From contig NZ_CP025123.1 in NCBI RefSeq assembly GCF_002833405.1, forward strand, positions 62,001 to 126,000: a stretch of DNA of 64,000 nucleotides, written 5' to 3'. The stretch is from Planococcus sp. MB-3u-03. Its GTDB lineage: Bacteria > Bacillota > Bacilli > Bacillales_A > Planococcaceae. The notes under the pieces were generated by a model. It was not told the origin of the DNA and made no database searches. It saw nothing but the letters and a program-made list of their open reading frames with translations. Made by a program: the position numbers and the translations under genes. Positions within the stretch are counted from its first letter, which is position 1. Each line of letters opens with the position of its first letter. Positions 16,925-25,456 of this stretch are shown here, piece by piece.

Positions 16925-16952
16925 TTGCAACTTATATTTTTTTTGCTATAAT
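16925..16952 (+). promoter_or_regulatory. Promoter of leader L4
   Basis: TTGCAA (16925-16930) and TATAAT (16947-16952) are spaced by 16 bases. Confidence 0.75.
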
Positions 16953-16964
16953 AAAATCATATTA

Positions 16965-17055
16965 GCGACACATCGGTGTCCGCTGGATTGAACCACCCAA
17001 GCTCTTTGGAGCATTTTTCCCTTTAGGGAGAAGTGTCTTCAAGGAGCTTTTTTTA
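16965..17055 (+). ncRNA. Structured leader RNA L4 with intrinsic terminator
   Basis: GC-GACAC (16965-16971) pairs with GTGTC-GC, with a bulged C at 16981, exactly the bulge position seen in L1, L2, L3 and L5. The downstream terminator hairpin differs in sequence: AAGCTCTTTGGAG with CTTCAAGGAGCTT, and inner TTTTTCCCT with AGGGAGAA. The CTGATT/AATCA loop motif is missing. It is a structural analogue, perhaps a diverged member. Confidence 0.65.
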
Positions 17056-17077
17056 TTTTGAAAGGAGAGGTTAAGAG

Positions 17078-17317
17078 ATGGAAAAGAAACCAGCTGATTA
17101 TGTATGTGCAGTAAAAGTAGGGGAAAAAGAATTTGGGTATGTTTTAGTTCAAGAGGCGAATGAGCCTAAAATAGAAGTCATTGTGATTGATCACGAATCA
17201 GAATGGGTTCGCACGCTCGGAGAAGCCGATTGTCTAAAGGGGGCGGGCAGCATTCTTTCGACTGCTTTGGCAGAAGGTTTTGAGTTGAAGGGCATTGTTC
17301 ACCAAGCAGCTCAATAA
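17078..17317 (+). CDS. Hypothetical protein (79 aa) behind leader L4
   Basis: ATG 17078 has AAAGGAGAGG upstream. It is a small alpha/beta protein with alternating beta strands (YVCAVKVGEKEFGYVLVQ, IEVIVIDHE) and a C-terminal helix. No family recognised. It is a monocistronic unit between L4 and L5. Confidence 0.65.
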   Translation: MEKKPADYVCAVKVGEKEFGYVLVQEANEPKIEVIVIDHESEWVRTLGEADCLKGAGSILSTALAEGFELKGIVHQAAQ

Positions 17318-17400
17318 CCGCTCCCGCCGGTAAAAACGTATGGTATTGTCAAAACTTTTACGCTATACTTAGCTTATAACTTTTCTCTTCTTTTAATTTT

Positions 17401-17507
17401 GTCGAACGTATTCACGTTCCGACGGTGACGACATAAACAAAGCCTCTGGGCTGATTTGAACCATAGTATCTTTTACTATGCTGACTAATCAACCTAGGGG
17501 CTTTTTT
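17401..17507 (+). ncRNA. Structured leader RNA L5 with intrinsic terminator
   Basis: GTC-GAACG (17401-17408) pairs with CGTTC-GAC (17415-17423), with a bulged C at 17420. The linker is GGTGACGAC. The terminator has outer GCCTCTGGG with CCTAGGGGC, inner CATAGTA with TACTATG (covarying with CATAGC/GCTATG in L2), conserved CTGATTTGA and CTGACTAATCA, and T6. The gene start follows the conserved TTAGGAAAGGGTGTA. Confidence 0.8.
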
Positions 17508-17557
17508 GCGTTCTCACAAAGAGAGAGGTAAAAAATCTTTAGGAAAGGGTGTATTAA

Positions 17558-18451
17558 ATGGCGAAAAAAGGGTTCGTAAAAAAATCTGCCGATGAAAAGA
17601 AACAGGAGGTCGACCACCTACTCAGTCTTTTAGACAATGGTGTAAAGAGCTTCGAGGCTAATCCAGAAAAATTTAAAGCTTTATTGAAGATGCAAGCGAT
17701 GTTTCGCAGCTACACATTCCGAAACACGATGCTGATCCAAGCCCAAATGCCGAATGCTTCTTATGTTGCGAGCTTCAAGCATTGGAAAACACTCGGTCGC
17801 AGCGTTCGAAAAGGTGAAAAATCTCTTCGTGTACTAGCGCCGCGTTTTAAAAAGGAGAAAGATGAAATCACTGGTCTTGAGGAACAAAAACTAATCGGCT
17901 ATATGAGCTGTCCTGTTTTTGATATTTCTCAAACAGAGGGCGAACCACTGCCAATTGACGATGTACGCTTGAAACTTGAAGGCGAATCGGATGAAGCAGA
18001 AATTATTTTTGCCTGGGTTAAGCTGTTGGCTGAAGAAGATGATTGTAGTGTGGAGGTTGCGTTTGCGAATGGTGCAAATGGCTATTACAGACCATCCTCC
18101 CATCAAATCGTCATCGATCCAAAACTAACAGTGAACCACAAAGCGAAAACGATGGTACACGAATATGTTCACTCTCAATTGCATCGCAATGATAACTCGA
18201 CACAAGAAGAGCGGGAATGCGTTGCAGAAGGTGTAGCGTTTATCGTTTGTTCCTACTTTGGATTAGACACTTCTGATTATTCATTTGAGTATGTAAATGG
18301 ATGGTCCGGAGATGGCGGAAAATCCTTAATGAAGTACGGAACCATCATGCAAAAAGCAGCATCTGCTATTATTGCGGATATTGAACGGATCGCCACAAGC
18401 CTTCCGACTCCAGCTGCAGAGACAAAAGAACTTCAAAATCAAGCATCTTAA
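17558..18451 (+). CDS. ArdC-like antirestriction protein with zinc peptidase motif
   Basis: The 297-aa protein has an N-terminal ArdC/DUF1738-type ssDNA-binding region (YTFRNTMLIQAQMPNASYV, WKTLGRSVRKGEK) and a C-terminal metallopeptidase domain with HEYVH near residue 200, an HExxH zinc site, followed by RECVAEGVAF with the third ligand Glu. ArdC proteins protect incoming plasmid DNA from restriction during conjugation. Leader L5 and the conserved ribosome site control it, so expression timing may depend on terminator read-through. Confidence 0.85.
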   Translation: MAKKGFVKKSADEKKQEVDHLLSLLDNGVKSFEANPEKFKALLKMQAMFRSYTFRNTMLIQAQMPNASYVASFKHWKTLGRSVRKGEKSLRVLAPRFKKEKDEITGLEEQKLIGYMSCPVFDISQTEGEPLPIDDVRLKLEGESDEAEIIFAWVKLLAEEDDCSVEVAFANGANGYYRPSSHQIVIDPKLTVNHKAKTMVHEYVHSQLHRNDNSTQEERECVAEGVAFIVCSYFGLDTSDYSFEYVNGWSGDGGKSLMKYGTIMQKAASAIIADIERIATSLPTPAAETKELQNQAS

Positions 18452-18468
18452 TTAGATGAGAGACACAG

Positions 18469-18525
18469 CCGATTGACTGAAATGTTGCCGACAAAGCAAC
18501 CAACCAGCCAATCGGTATTTTTTAT
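18469..18525 (+). terminator. Interrupted terminator/attenuator before the helicase
   Basis: CCGATTG (18469-18475) pairs with CAATCGG (18509-18515) around an inner GTTGC/GCAAC stem (18484-18488 with 18496-18500), followed by TATTTTTTATTT. The two-step hairpin just before a gene resembles the leader terminators. It may limit read-through from the ardC-like gene into the helicase. Confidence 0.7.
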
Positions 18526-18544
18526 TTCAGGGAGGAAACTATCA

Positions 18545-21500
18545 ATGAAGAATACCTATCGTTTAGAGAGTGATGAAAACCCAAAGCTATTAGAAATCTA
18601 TGTGAATCAAGCGTGGCATCAAGTATTTTGCTACGCATTGGCATTTGAGAAAGTAGAGGGTTATGGAAGAGAAGACAAAATACTATTTACGATCGTTAGT
18701 GGCAGTGATTCAGCATTACAATCACTTAAAGCAGCAATCGACATTGGCACCAGAAGCGGTATTCGATTCGGATATGGTGAAAAAACATCTATCGGTTTTG
18801 AATTTAAAGGCGAAAAATCTTTAGCTTCTGAAAAAGGGAAGTACACCAAGTTTCCAATGACCCTTAGCCAAAATAGAAAAGCACTCGCTATCGTTCACGA
18901 ATCCGTATTAAACAATTCCGAGTATGTCCTGGCATTCAATAATAATCCGGTTTCTGAGGTTTCACAGTTGCTCGGCGGTTCCACTTTCGGTCTACATATC
19001 TTACCTGAATGGGAACAGCCGGTTTTAGATGAACTGATGCTTCAAAAGCATCTGGTCAAGCATGACATTTATTACGACGAGAGACTATTTGAAGATGGTT
19101 TATCTCTTCTCTCCATCAACTTAGAAGAAGAAGCAGCCGACCGTTTTATTGAGCGAATGATTAAGGAAAGGCGTTTACAGTTTCCGGAGAGCGGAAGTGG
19201 TGAGAAGGTCAAGGATATTGCGGATCTAACCGGTTATCTCATGGAATACAATGAGCCGATGGTCCAGAAACTTTCCGACCGATTTAAACCTACCCACAAT
19301 CCGATACACGACCCTGTATTACCGAGTACACTGACTTATCCTCGGGAACTGTTTCCAGTCCAGGGGCACAGCGTTACAGCCGTGGCCAAGCGACTACAGA
19401 AGCAAAAAGCCGTGGTAATTCAAGGAGAGATGTCTACAGGGAAGTCCTCAATGATGACTGCCATTGCTGATGCTTATCATTCTCTTAAAGGGAAAAAAGG
19501 CTACCATGCAGCGTTGATGTGTCCACCTTCTTTAACGAAGAAGTGGCCGCTTGAGATAAAAGAAATCCTGCCCGATGCTGAAGTTCACGTTATTGAAAAG
19601 AGTGCTGACTTAATACGCTATCACCGAGACTGGTTGAGAAACGGACAAAAGAAACCTACCAAGCCTACTTTCTTTATCATTTCGTTTACGACTATGCGTG
19701 GCGATGCAAGAACGGTACCAGCTGTCACGCACCGGAAGAAGCCGAAATTGATGGAAGAGGGCGCGAATGCCGAGTCGGGTTATTTCTGTAATTCTTGCGG
19801 GCTTCCTCACCAAGTCGTTGAAGATGAGCAAACGCACATCAACGAAGACGGCTATGAAGAAGTGACTAAGATTACACATAACATGGAAAGCAGTGATTTT
19901 GGCACTTCCAGACGACTTAATAACGGGGCTTCACCAGCAAATGCATTTTGCTACCATTGCGGTGATTCTTTGTGGTCGAAGAAAGTGGTAACTCGATATA
20001 ACGGATTTAAAGAGTGGACTTCTCATGAGAAAAAAATTCTTCATGCCGTCCAGCAAAATAATCCGAATTATATCAATCACCTTCAAGCGACTCAGCAGAA
20101 ACCTGGATCCGCTACTGGAATGCCAAGACGAATTGCTGCTATTGAATATATTCGACGGAAAATGAACAATTTCTTTAATATTTCACTAGTCGATGAAGTT
20201 CATGAACTGAAGGGTGGAATGACTGCGCAAGGAAATGCTTTAGGATCCCTGTCGCAAGCATCCAAAAAGATTGTCGCCGGTACCGGAACTTTATTCGGTG
20301 GAAAAGCAGAAGATGTCTATTTTTTGCTCTGGCGTATGTTCCCGAACGATATGGCTTCGAGTGGATTCTCTTATGAAGAGGTAACAAAATTCAATGAAGA
20401 GTATGGAAACATCGAAGAGACAACTTATGCTTCAAAAGGTGAATCGAGTGAGTACAGCAATACTAATTCACGTGGCGGTGATCGGCGCTCAACTAAAAAA
20501 GTGGTTCCTGGTATTTCCCCTTTCATTTACGGACAGTTTCTAATTCAAAATGTAATCAATGTCCGTTTAAAAGATGTATGGCCGGATCCGGTTGATTTGG
20601 TAGATACGCCGACTATTTTTGTCCCAATGACAGAGGAAATGAAATCTCATTATGATGAAATGATTTGGAGCTTTGAGCACGCTATAGATTCTTGGGATAA
20701 CGGAAATCAGCTTTACATGCGAATGACGGATTATGGCATTGCCTATCCTGATAATCCATTTAATTTTCCGGATGCAGTGGCTAAGAATATCGAGGGTGAA
20801 AGAGAGCTCATATGGGAAGCTCGTCACTTAGATCCGTCCATTACCTTGCCCAAAGAAGCGAAGCTACAAGAAATCATTCAATCAGAAATGGCAGAAGGAC
20901 GTAAATCGATTGTTTATGTCAAAGACACAGGTTCTTCAGTAGCTGAGCGTGATGTACGTCCTCGACTTCAGCAAAAACTAGAAGAAATCGGTGCGAAGGT
21001 GTTTGTGTTAGATACCTCATCGACTAAAACAAATAATCGATCAGACTATCTCAAGAAGAAAATTGAGAAAGAAGGATATGACGTTTGCATTGTTTCTCAG
21101 GAGCTTGTGAAAGTCGGGTTAGATTTACTGTGTACACCAACGCTTATTTACTATCAATTCAGCTGGTCGCTCTTCACAATCAACCAGTCAGCGAAGCGGG
21201 CATGGCGAATCGGACAAGAACAAGAGTGTCGTTTGTTCTACCTTGCTTATGAAGACTGCTATCAAGAAACAATGGCGGAACTCATTGCCAAAAAAAATCG
21301 CGCTACGGCGGCTATCAATGGAGACGTTTCATCCGACGGCCTAAGCGCGATGCTCGGAGACGAAGGAGACCTTCAAACGATGCTCATTCAGTCAGTTAAG
21401 AAGGGCGGAACAGCATTAAAAGGTTCTGCAGAGGAATGGATCAACCAAACTTCGGATCGGGCTCGAGAACTTCTTGCGAGTATTGGTAAAAAGAAAAAGG

Positions 21501-21880
21501 CTGCGCCTATTGAACAATTCAAGCAATGGGTAAATTTCGAGATTGAAGGCGAAACTACTAAAGCTGCTCTCATTCGAGGCGCTGCAGAGTACCTGGGCTT
21601 TATTGAGCAAGATTTGATTCCAGGCTTTTCTCTACAAAATGGCCAACTAAATGTTGATCTAGAAGAGGGGACCGGACTGGATAGAGCTTTCTTTGGAGAT
21701 GGAGCAATTCTTTTCCATTTGTCGAAACCAATGAAAGCGGCTCAGTCAGTGGCTGAAGAAAAAGAGAAGAAAGAAGTCGTTCCTACTGCACCAATCGTGT
21801 TAACGACGCATGAAACAAAAACAAAGAGAGCGAAGAAGAAGGTTGCAGAAGGCCAATGGGCATTCGACCTCTTCGGATAA
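18545..21880 (+). CDS. SNF2/SF2-type DNA helicase with zinc ribbon (1111 aa)
   Basis: ATG 18545 follows GGGAGG. An N-terminal region of about 270 residues of unknown fold is followed by Walker A GEMSTGKSSM (about residue 295), two CxxC pairs (FCNSCG near 415 and CYHCG near 469) likely to form a zinc ribbon, a DEVH Walker B (about 548), and the C-terminal helicase lobe with QSAKRAWRIGQEQ (about 881), typical of SNF2 motif VI. It ends in QWAFDLFG, a clamp-binding-like peptide. It probably translocates on DNA for replication or repair of the element. Related large proteins occur on plasmids and phages. Confidence 0.85.
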   Translation: MKNTYRLESDENPKLLEIYVNQAWHQVFCYALAFEKVEGYGREDKILFTIVSGSDSALQSLKAAIDIGTRSGIRFGYGEKTSIGFEFKGEKSLASEKGKYTKFPMTLSQNRKALAIVHESVLNNSEYVLAFNNNPVSEVSQLLGGSTFGLHILPEWEQPVLDELMLQKHLVKHDIYYDERLFEDGLSLLSINLEEEAADRFIERMIKERRLQFPESGSGEKVKDIADLTGYLMEYNEPMVQKLSDRFKPTHNPIHDPVLPSTLTYPRELFPVQGHSVTAVAKRLQKQKAVVIQGEMSTGKSSMMTAIADAYHSLKGKKGYHAALMCPPSLTKKWPLEIKEILPDAEVHVIEKSADLIRYHRDWLRNGQKKPTKPTFFIISFTTMRGDARTVPAVTHRKKPKLMEEGANAESGYFCNSCGLPHQVVEDEQTHINEDGYEEVTKITHNMESSDFGTSRRLNNGASPANAFCYHCGDSLWSKKVVTRYNGFKEWTSHEKKILHAVQQNNPNYINHLQATQQKPGSATGMPRRIAAIEYIRRKMNNFFNISLVDEVHELKGGMTAQGNALGSLSQASKKIVAGTGTLFGGKAEDVYFLLWRMFPNDMASSGFSYEEVTKFNEEYGNIEETTYASKGESSEYSNTNSRGGDRRSTKKVVPGISPFIYGQFLIQNVINVRLKDVWPDPVDLVDTPTIFVPMTEEMKSHYDEMIWSFEHAIDSWDNGNQLYMRMTDYGIAYPDNPFNFPDAVAKNIEGERELIWEARHLDPSITLPKEAKLQEIIQSEMAEGRKSIVYVKDTGSSVAERDVRPRLQQKLEEIGAKVFVLDTSSTKTNNRSDYLKKKIEKEGYDVCIVSQELVKVGLDLLCTPTLIYYQFSWSLFTINQSAKRAWRIGQEQECRLFYLAYEDCYQETMAELIAKKNRATAAINGDVSSDGLSAMLGDEGDLQTMLIQSVKKGGTALKGSAEEWINQTSDRARELLASIGKKKKAAPIEQFKQWVNFEIEGETTKAALIRGAAEYLGFIEQDLIPGFSLQNGQLNVDLEEGTGLDRAFFGDGAILFHLSKPMKAAQSVAEEKEKKEVVPTAPIVLTTHETKTKRAKKKVAEGQWAFDLFG

Positions 21881-21903
21881 ATCAATTTTGGGAGGAATAT
21901 CAA

Positions 21904-22731
21904 ATGGTTTTACACATAGTTTTATTGACAAGTTGTTGTTTGCTCTTGCTTTTGGAGACTGTTCTTACAGAGCACGCTAAATGGGTGAAAACTTTTGAAC
22001 AGGCTGAAATTGCTTCAAAACAAGAGCTTACCGAGGAAGATATTAAGAAAGGGTGGGGCTTTAACCAGCCAACGGTTTTAATGCCGGTGGCCGCTCCTGC
22101 TATCCCGAAAGCGGAAACTTCACCTATCTACGAAGAATCTCAATTGACTGCTGAGCACGAAAGTTTCTTTGATTCTTTAGCTTCGTTATCCGAGCCAGCG
22201 CCTGCTGCTTCTAATGAAGATAATGTGATTCCATTCATAGAAACTGCACCACCAACACATGAAAATGAGATGGAAGCAGAGGAATATGTATCGTGGGATC
22301 AAGTAGTTGCTGAATCAGAACATACACAAACTGATTCGAAGAAAGAAGCAATCCAAGAATCTGAGTTTTTGACTATGGAGGATTGGAAAGAAGAACCAAT
22401 GCCGGTTAGCATGAGCACGCAATTGTCCGCAAAAGCGAGCCATAAAATCGGTGAAGGATATGTTGGAGAGCAGCTATGGGTTGTGGAAGTCGTTGGTTAT
22501 GAGCAGAGCTATATCCATGTTAGCGACGGAGAATCTAGAGCATGGCTAAACTTACGTAAATTGGGCAAGGCAAATAAAGGGGATATCCTTTCATTGCTAG
22601 TGGAGAGAGACGAAAGTGACCAGCTTTATGTAATGAAAGTCGATGTTCTTCAGCAAAAATCAAATGATTTCGCTTTGGAAATCGAGGAAGAGTTGGATTA
22701 TCAACACACAGAATATTACGAAGCAATTTGA
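21904..22731 (+). CDS. Membrane-anchored acidic protein (275 aa)
   Basis: ATG 21904 has GGGAGGAA upstream, 23 bases after the helicase stop. One N-terminal hydrophobic segment (about residues 2-20) is followed by a long acidic, Pro/Glu-rich low-complexity stretch, then a compact C-terminal domain (about 180-255) with alternating beta strands resembling a small OB or SH3-like barrel (GEQLWVVEVVGYEQSYIHV). No named family. It may tether a DNA-processing partner to the membrane. Confidence 0.65.
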   Translation: MVLHIVLLTSCCLLLLLETVLTEHAKWVKTFEQAEIASKQELTEEDIKKGWGFNQPTVLMPVAAPAIPKAETSPIYEESQLTAEHESFFDSLASLSEPAPAASNEDNVIPFIETAPPTHENEMEAEEYVSWDQVVAESEHTQTDSKKEAIQESEFLTMEDWKEEPMPVSMSTQLSAKASHKIGEGYVGEQLWVVEVVGYEQSYIHVSDGESRAWLNLRKLGKANKGDILSLLVERDESDQLYVMKVDVLQQKSNDFALEIEEELDYQHTEYYEAI

Positions 22732-22737
22732 TAGATT

Positions 22738-22785
22738 CATACGGAGAAGATCTGCACTAAGTAGGTCTTTGTTCCGTGTGTTATA
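22738..22785 (+). terminator. Imperfect hairpin after the helicase operon
   Basis: CATACGGAGAAGATCT pairs imperfectly with AGGTCTTTGTTCCGTGTG. The T-run is weak, so termination efficiency is uncertain. Confidence 0.5.
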
Positions 22786-23092
22786 TAAGAGTTAAGGCTA
22801 AAGACCTTTTAAAAATCCTATAATTTATTTTTAATTCAAGATAAATTATCAAATATTTAGAAAATATTTACTTTTTAACAGCTTTGCAATAATAAAAATA
22901 TCAAAATATTACACCTAAAATTTGAAAGATTTAGGTATTTGCACAGAGCCACAAACAAGATATTTGTGGTTTTGTGGAAAAACTTAAAATTTTCTCATAT
23001 AAAAGTTTCATTTTTGGATAAAAATGCTTATGCCATTGTAATCCAAATAGACTAACTTTACTATTAATTATAGGAATATCAGGAGGGATTGG
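22786..23092 (+). promoter_or_regulatory. AT-rich leader region with two hairpins
   Basis: No gene is visible in these 307 bases. ACCTAAA...TTTAGGT forms one hairpin (about 22911-22935). CCACAAA...TTTGTGG followed by TTTTG forms a second, terminator-like one (about 22950-22975). A GGAGGG ribosome site precedes the next ATG. The arrangement again resembles a promoter followed by an attenuator. Confidence 0.4.
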
Positions 23093-23773
23093 ATGATGGA
23101 AAACAAACTACGAAAAGATGATTGGACCAATGATACACTAACTACCCTTATTCAAGGAATGCGTGAAGAGGGATTAGTTTTTAAGGAGATAACACTCCAA
23201 TATAGAACAAAAACCAAAAATGTCTTCATAAATGCTACTGGTCGTGAATCAATGAAAGCTTCCGAGAATTACTTCAGCAAAGTGGAAGAACAGTTGATCC
23301 GTACATACAATATAATCTTCAAACGTTTTATCAATTTCGCTCAATGCCAGGTGGATATGACGCTGCAAGTAAACGAGCACGGAGAATTTGATTTTGAAAA
23401 CATGCAGATGGCAATGCATATGGATATCCCAAGTTCTCGAAATGCAGAAGAAGCTTTACGCCGTCCGCTTAGGCACTTTTTGCCCTTCCTAGAAAATGTG
23501 ACTTATTTAGAAGCGACTGGCCACAAGTTTGAATTAAAAGCCCTTCATTGTGCGCTGGAACTTTCAGAAGAGGACTTTGCGATCGTTTTAGAAGATCCGT
23601 CAATCATTCATCCTAAAGCAAGATTGGATTGGCTCTCATTCGGCTCTCTATTATTTATGAAAGCAAAGGAATCATATAGCTTTAATCAAAAAATTCCTTG
23701 TTTTTCCGGTGAACTCCTTTGGGATAATAAGGACGTAACAATCAAACACACCATTAAGAGGTTGGAAAAATGA
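23093..23773 (+). CDS. Hypothetical protein (226 aa)
   Basis: It starts at ATG 23093 (or 23096) after CAGGAGGGATT. It is a soluble alpha/beta protein without recognisable motifs. It overlaps the following membrane protein gene by 4 bases (ATGA), so the two probably work in the same process. Confidence 0.7.
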   Translation: MMENKLRKDDWTNDTLTTLIQGMREEGLVFKEITLQYRTKTKNVFINATGRESMKASENYFSKVEEQLIRTYNIIFKRFINFAQCQVDMTLQVNEHGEFDFENMQMAMHMDIPSSRNAEEALRRPLRHFLPFLENVTYLEATGHKFELKALHCALELSEEDFAIVLEDPSIIHPKARLDWLSFGSLLFMKAKESYSFNQKIPCFSGELLWDNKDVTIKHTIKRLEK

Positions 23774-24348
23774 AAAAGGTATACGGATTCTTAGCTTCGT
23801 TGCTGTTAATCCTTTTAGTGCAACCGCTCTCCAGCGTAAGCGCAATGTCTAAATTACCTTCTCCGCCAAACGGAAAGTCGATAGAATCATCCGACTCATT
23901 TTTGGATAATATCTACTCCGACGTTGGCGGTCTAGGAACACCTTTATATGGATGGGCGATTGATCTATTTACCATTTTGTTTGTTGTCGGTACGCTTGTA
24001 ATGATCTTATCAATCGCCTTTAAAAATGGACAATGGCAAAAATACGCTCAGGGGACGATGTTAACCTCCTTCGTGATTCTCCTTTTAATGCGTGGGCTTC
24101 CGATTATTATGCTTTCCATGAATACTACGGAAGACATTGATTTACTCTTTACTGCAGGCGTTGCTTTCTTGAGTGCTACGACCATCATGATGGCTGTAAT
24201 GAGCGTTGGCATAAGCGCAGACTTCAAGTTTAACTATCATCTGATCGAGCATCCTAAATATAATAGATGGTCCAAGAACCTATTCTACGTAGCAATATTG
24301 ATGACGTTCCTGGCCGTACTGGTCCCATGGTTTTTCCCTCAAGTGTAA
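23770..24348 (+). CDS. Multi-pass membrane protein with signal peptide (192 aa)
   Basis: An N-terminal signal (KKVYGFLASLLLILLVQPLSS, ending near VSA) is followed by four hydrophobic segments (about residues 62-83, 95-115, 123-145 and 167-187) separated by short charged loops. The size and layout resemble small channel or pilin-like components of type IV secretion systems (VirB2/TrbC size class), but no diagnostic motif is visible, so a conjugation role is only a guess. Confidence 0.65.
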   Translation: MKKVYGFLASLLLILLVQPLSSVSAMSKLPSPPNGKSIESSDSFLDNIYSDVGGLGTPLYGWAIDLFTILFVVGTLVMILSIAFKNGQWQKYAQGTMLTSFVILLLMRGLPIIMLSMNTTEDIDLLFTAGVAFLSATTIMMAVMSVGISADFKFNYHLIEHPKYNRWSKNLFYVAILMTFLAVLVPWFFPQV

Positions 24349-24378
24349 AAAATCACTCACAATCATACTTTTCTCTGA

Positions 24379-24384
24379 TATAAT
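24379..24384 (+). promoter_or_regulatory. Promoter -10 of leader L6
   Basis: TATAAT at 24379-24384 has a weak -35 (CTCACA) 17 bases upstream. Confidence 0.55.
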
Positions 24385-24407
24385 AGAGAGACAATTTAAA
24401 CCAAAGG

Positions 24408-24461
24408 GCGCACCCCTCCAAAAACCGATTACGTTCGGTTTGGAGGGGTGCGCTTTTTTTT
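24408..24461 (+). terminator. Very strong hairpin with T8 between promoter and gene (L6)
   Basis: GCGCACCCCTCC plus AACCG pair with CGGTT plus GGAGGGGTGCGC, followed by eight T's. The next ribosome site begins within 3 bases of the T-run. With a promoter only about 20 bases upstream, most transcripts should stop here unless antitermination occurs. It lacks the bulged 5' hairpin of L1-L5. Confidence 0.85.
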
Positions 24462-24473
24462 AGGAGAGATGAG

Positions 24474-25046
24474 ATGGAAATTCACGTTATCGGAAAAACG
24501 GACAATAAAAAGAAACGATTAAAAGTGCTGCTGTCGGAGCACTACCCTCAACATTGCATCGTTAATCAAGAAACTGTTTCAGTATTAAATGACGATGCTC
24601 ACCGGCAAAACATAGCACTTCTCGTGATTCTTCTAAATGAAGAAAATACCGAGACTGTTGAGCAGCTTCTCCAAATCGAGAAGTTAGATATCCCAATCCT
24701 CTTCGTGGAAGAAGAAGAAACCCACGCGCGAGAAAGGTTATTAAATGGATCATTGGTCAAAGGTTACATCCGGCGTAACGCTCCGTTAGAAAAAATTAAA
24801 AGCGCAATGAACCTTGTTCTGGATGGCGGTATATACAAAGAACCTACCAGCTTACACAGGAAGAATGAACAAGTATCAAATCACAAAGAGCTTGAGTTGG
24901 AGTGGACCATCCTTTCTATGCATTCAAAAGGATTTAGCTTCGAAGAAATGAGCGAAGTGGTAGATCTCTCTATTGATGAAATCGAGACAAAACTCAATCA
25001 AATCAAAAACAATTGTCGTTCCTGCCCATCATCAACCACAAGTTAG
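24474..25046 (+). CDS. NarL-like regulator with degenerate receiver domain
   Basis: The 190-aa protein has the size and layout of NarL/LuxR-type response regulators: an N-terminal alpha/beta domain, the linker signature IKSAMNLVLDGGIYKEP, then a C-terminal helix-turn-helix (about residues 145-180: LEWTILSMHSKGFSFEEMSE). The expected phosphoacceptor Asp after strand 3 is missing (ALLVILLNEEN). It probably senses something other than phosphorylation. It is controlled by the L6 terminator. Confidence 0.7.
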   Translation: MEIHVIGKTDNKKKRLKVLLSEHYPQHCIVNQETVSVLNDDAHRQNIALLVILLNEENTETVEQLLQIEKLDIPILFVEEEETHARERLLNGSLVKGYIRRNAPLEKIKSAMNLVLDGGIYKEPTSLHRKNEQVSNHKELELEWTILSMHSKGFSFEEMSEVVDLSIDEIETKLNQIKNNCRSCPSSTTS

Positions 25047-25131
25047 GAACGTGAAAAGAAATAGATAAATTTAGTTGATTATAAATATAACGTTATATTA
25101 TTAATTTATAAAAAAAAAGGACGTGTTGATG

Positions 25132-25440
25132 ATGAAAAAGCACTTTGTTTATCGTGGGCGGTAGCCAAGAACAGACATTCATGAAGATTGGAAAAAGCAA
25201 AATTGCAACATTTTATTTCATCCAGGAAAAGTACGGAATGGCGGAGTGAAGAACGCTTTTCGCAAATCCGTAAAAAACGCGGATTGTGTTGTCGTTTTAT
25301 GTGATGCACTCATGCACGAAACTATGTATCAAGTTAAGGATCTGTGTAAAGAATACGATACAAAAGTCGTTTTCCATACAAACGGATTCGGTGCTTCAGG
25401 AGCCATTGCTGCAGGATTGGGTAAACTGGGAGCAGCTTAA
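25132..25440 (+). pseudogene. DUF2325 protein gene with an early frame break
   Basis: After AAAGGACG the ATG opens a frame with an in-frame TAG about 11 codons on. A second frame of the same bases reads FIVGGSQ, the DUF2325 start, and the main frame then continues as NCNILFHPGKVRNGG, VKNADCVVVLCDALMHETM and TKVVFHTNGFGASGAI, all DUF2325 hallmarks. Two compensating indels would restore a protein of about 100 aa. DUF2325 proteins are small Rossmann-like proteins of unknown role. Confidence 0.6.
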
Positions 25441-25456
25441 GTTAGGAGGAGACATT

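Noticed and set aside
4143-17507. Calling the leaders T-box elements or a known riboswitch
   Set aside because: There is no T-box consensus (TGGNACC-type sequence) and no aptamer core I know, and the downstream genes are not metabolic.
25080-25110. AT-rich palindrome around ATAACGTTAT as a replication origin
   Set aside because: No iterons, DnaA boxes or replication initiator gene are nearby.
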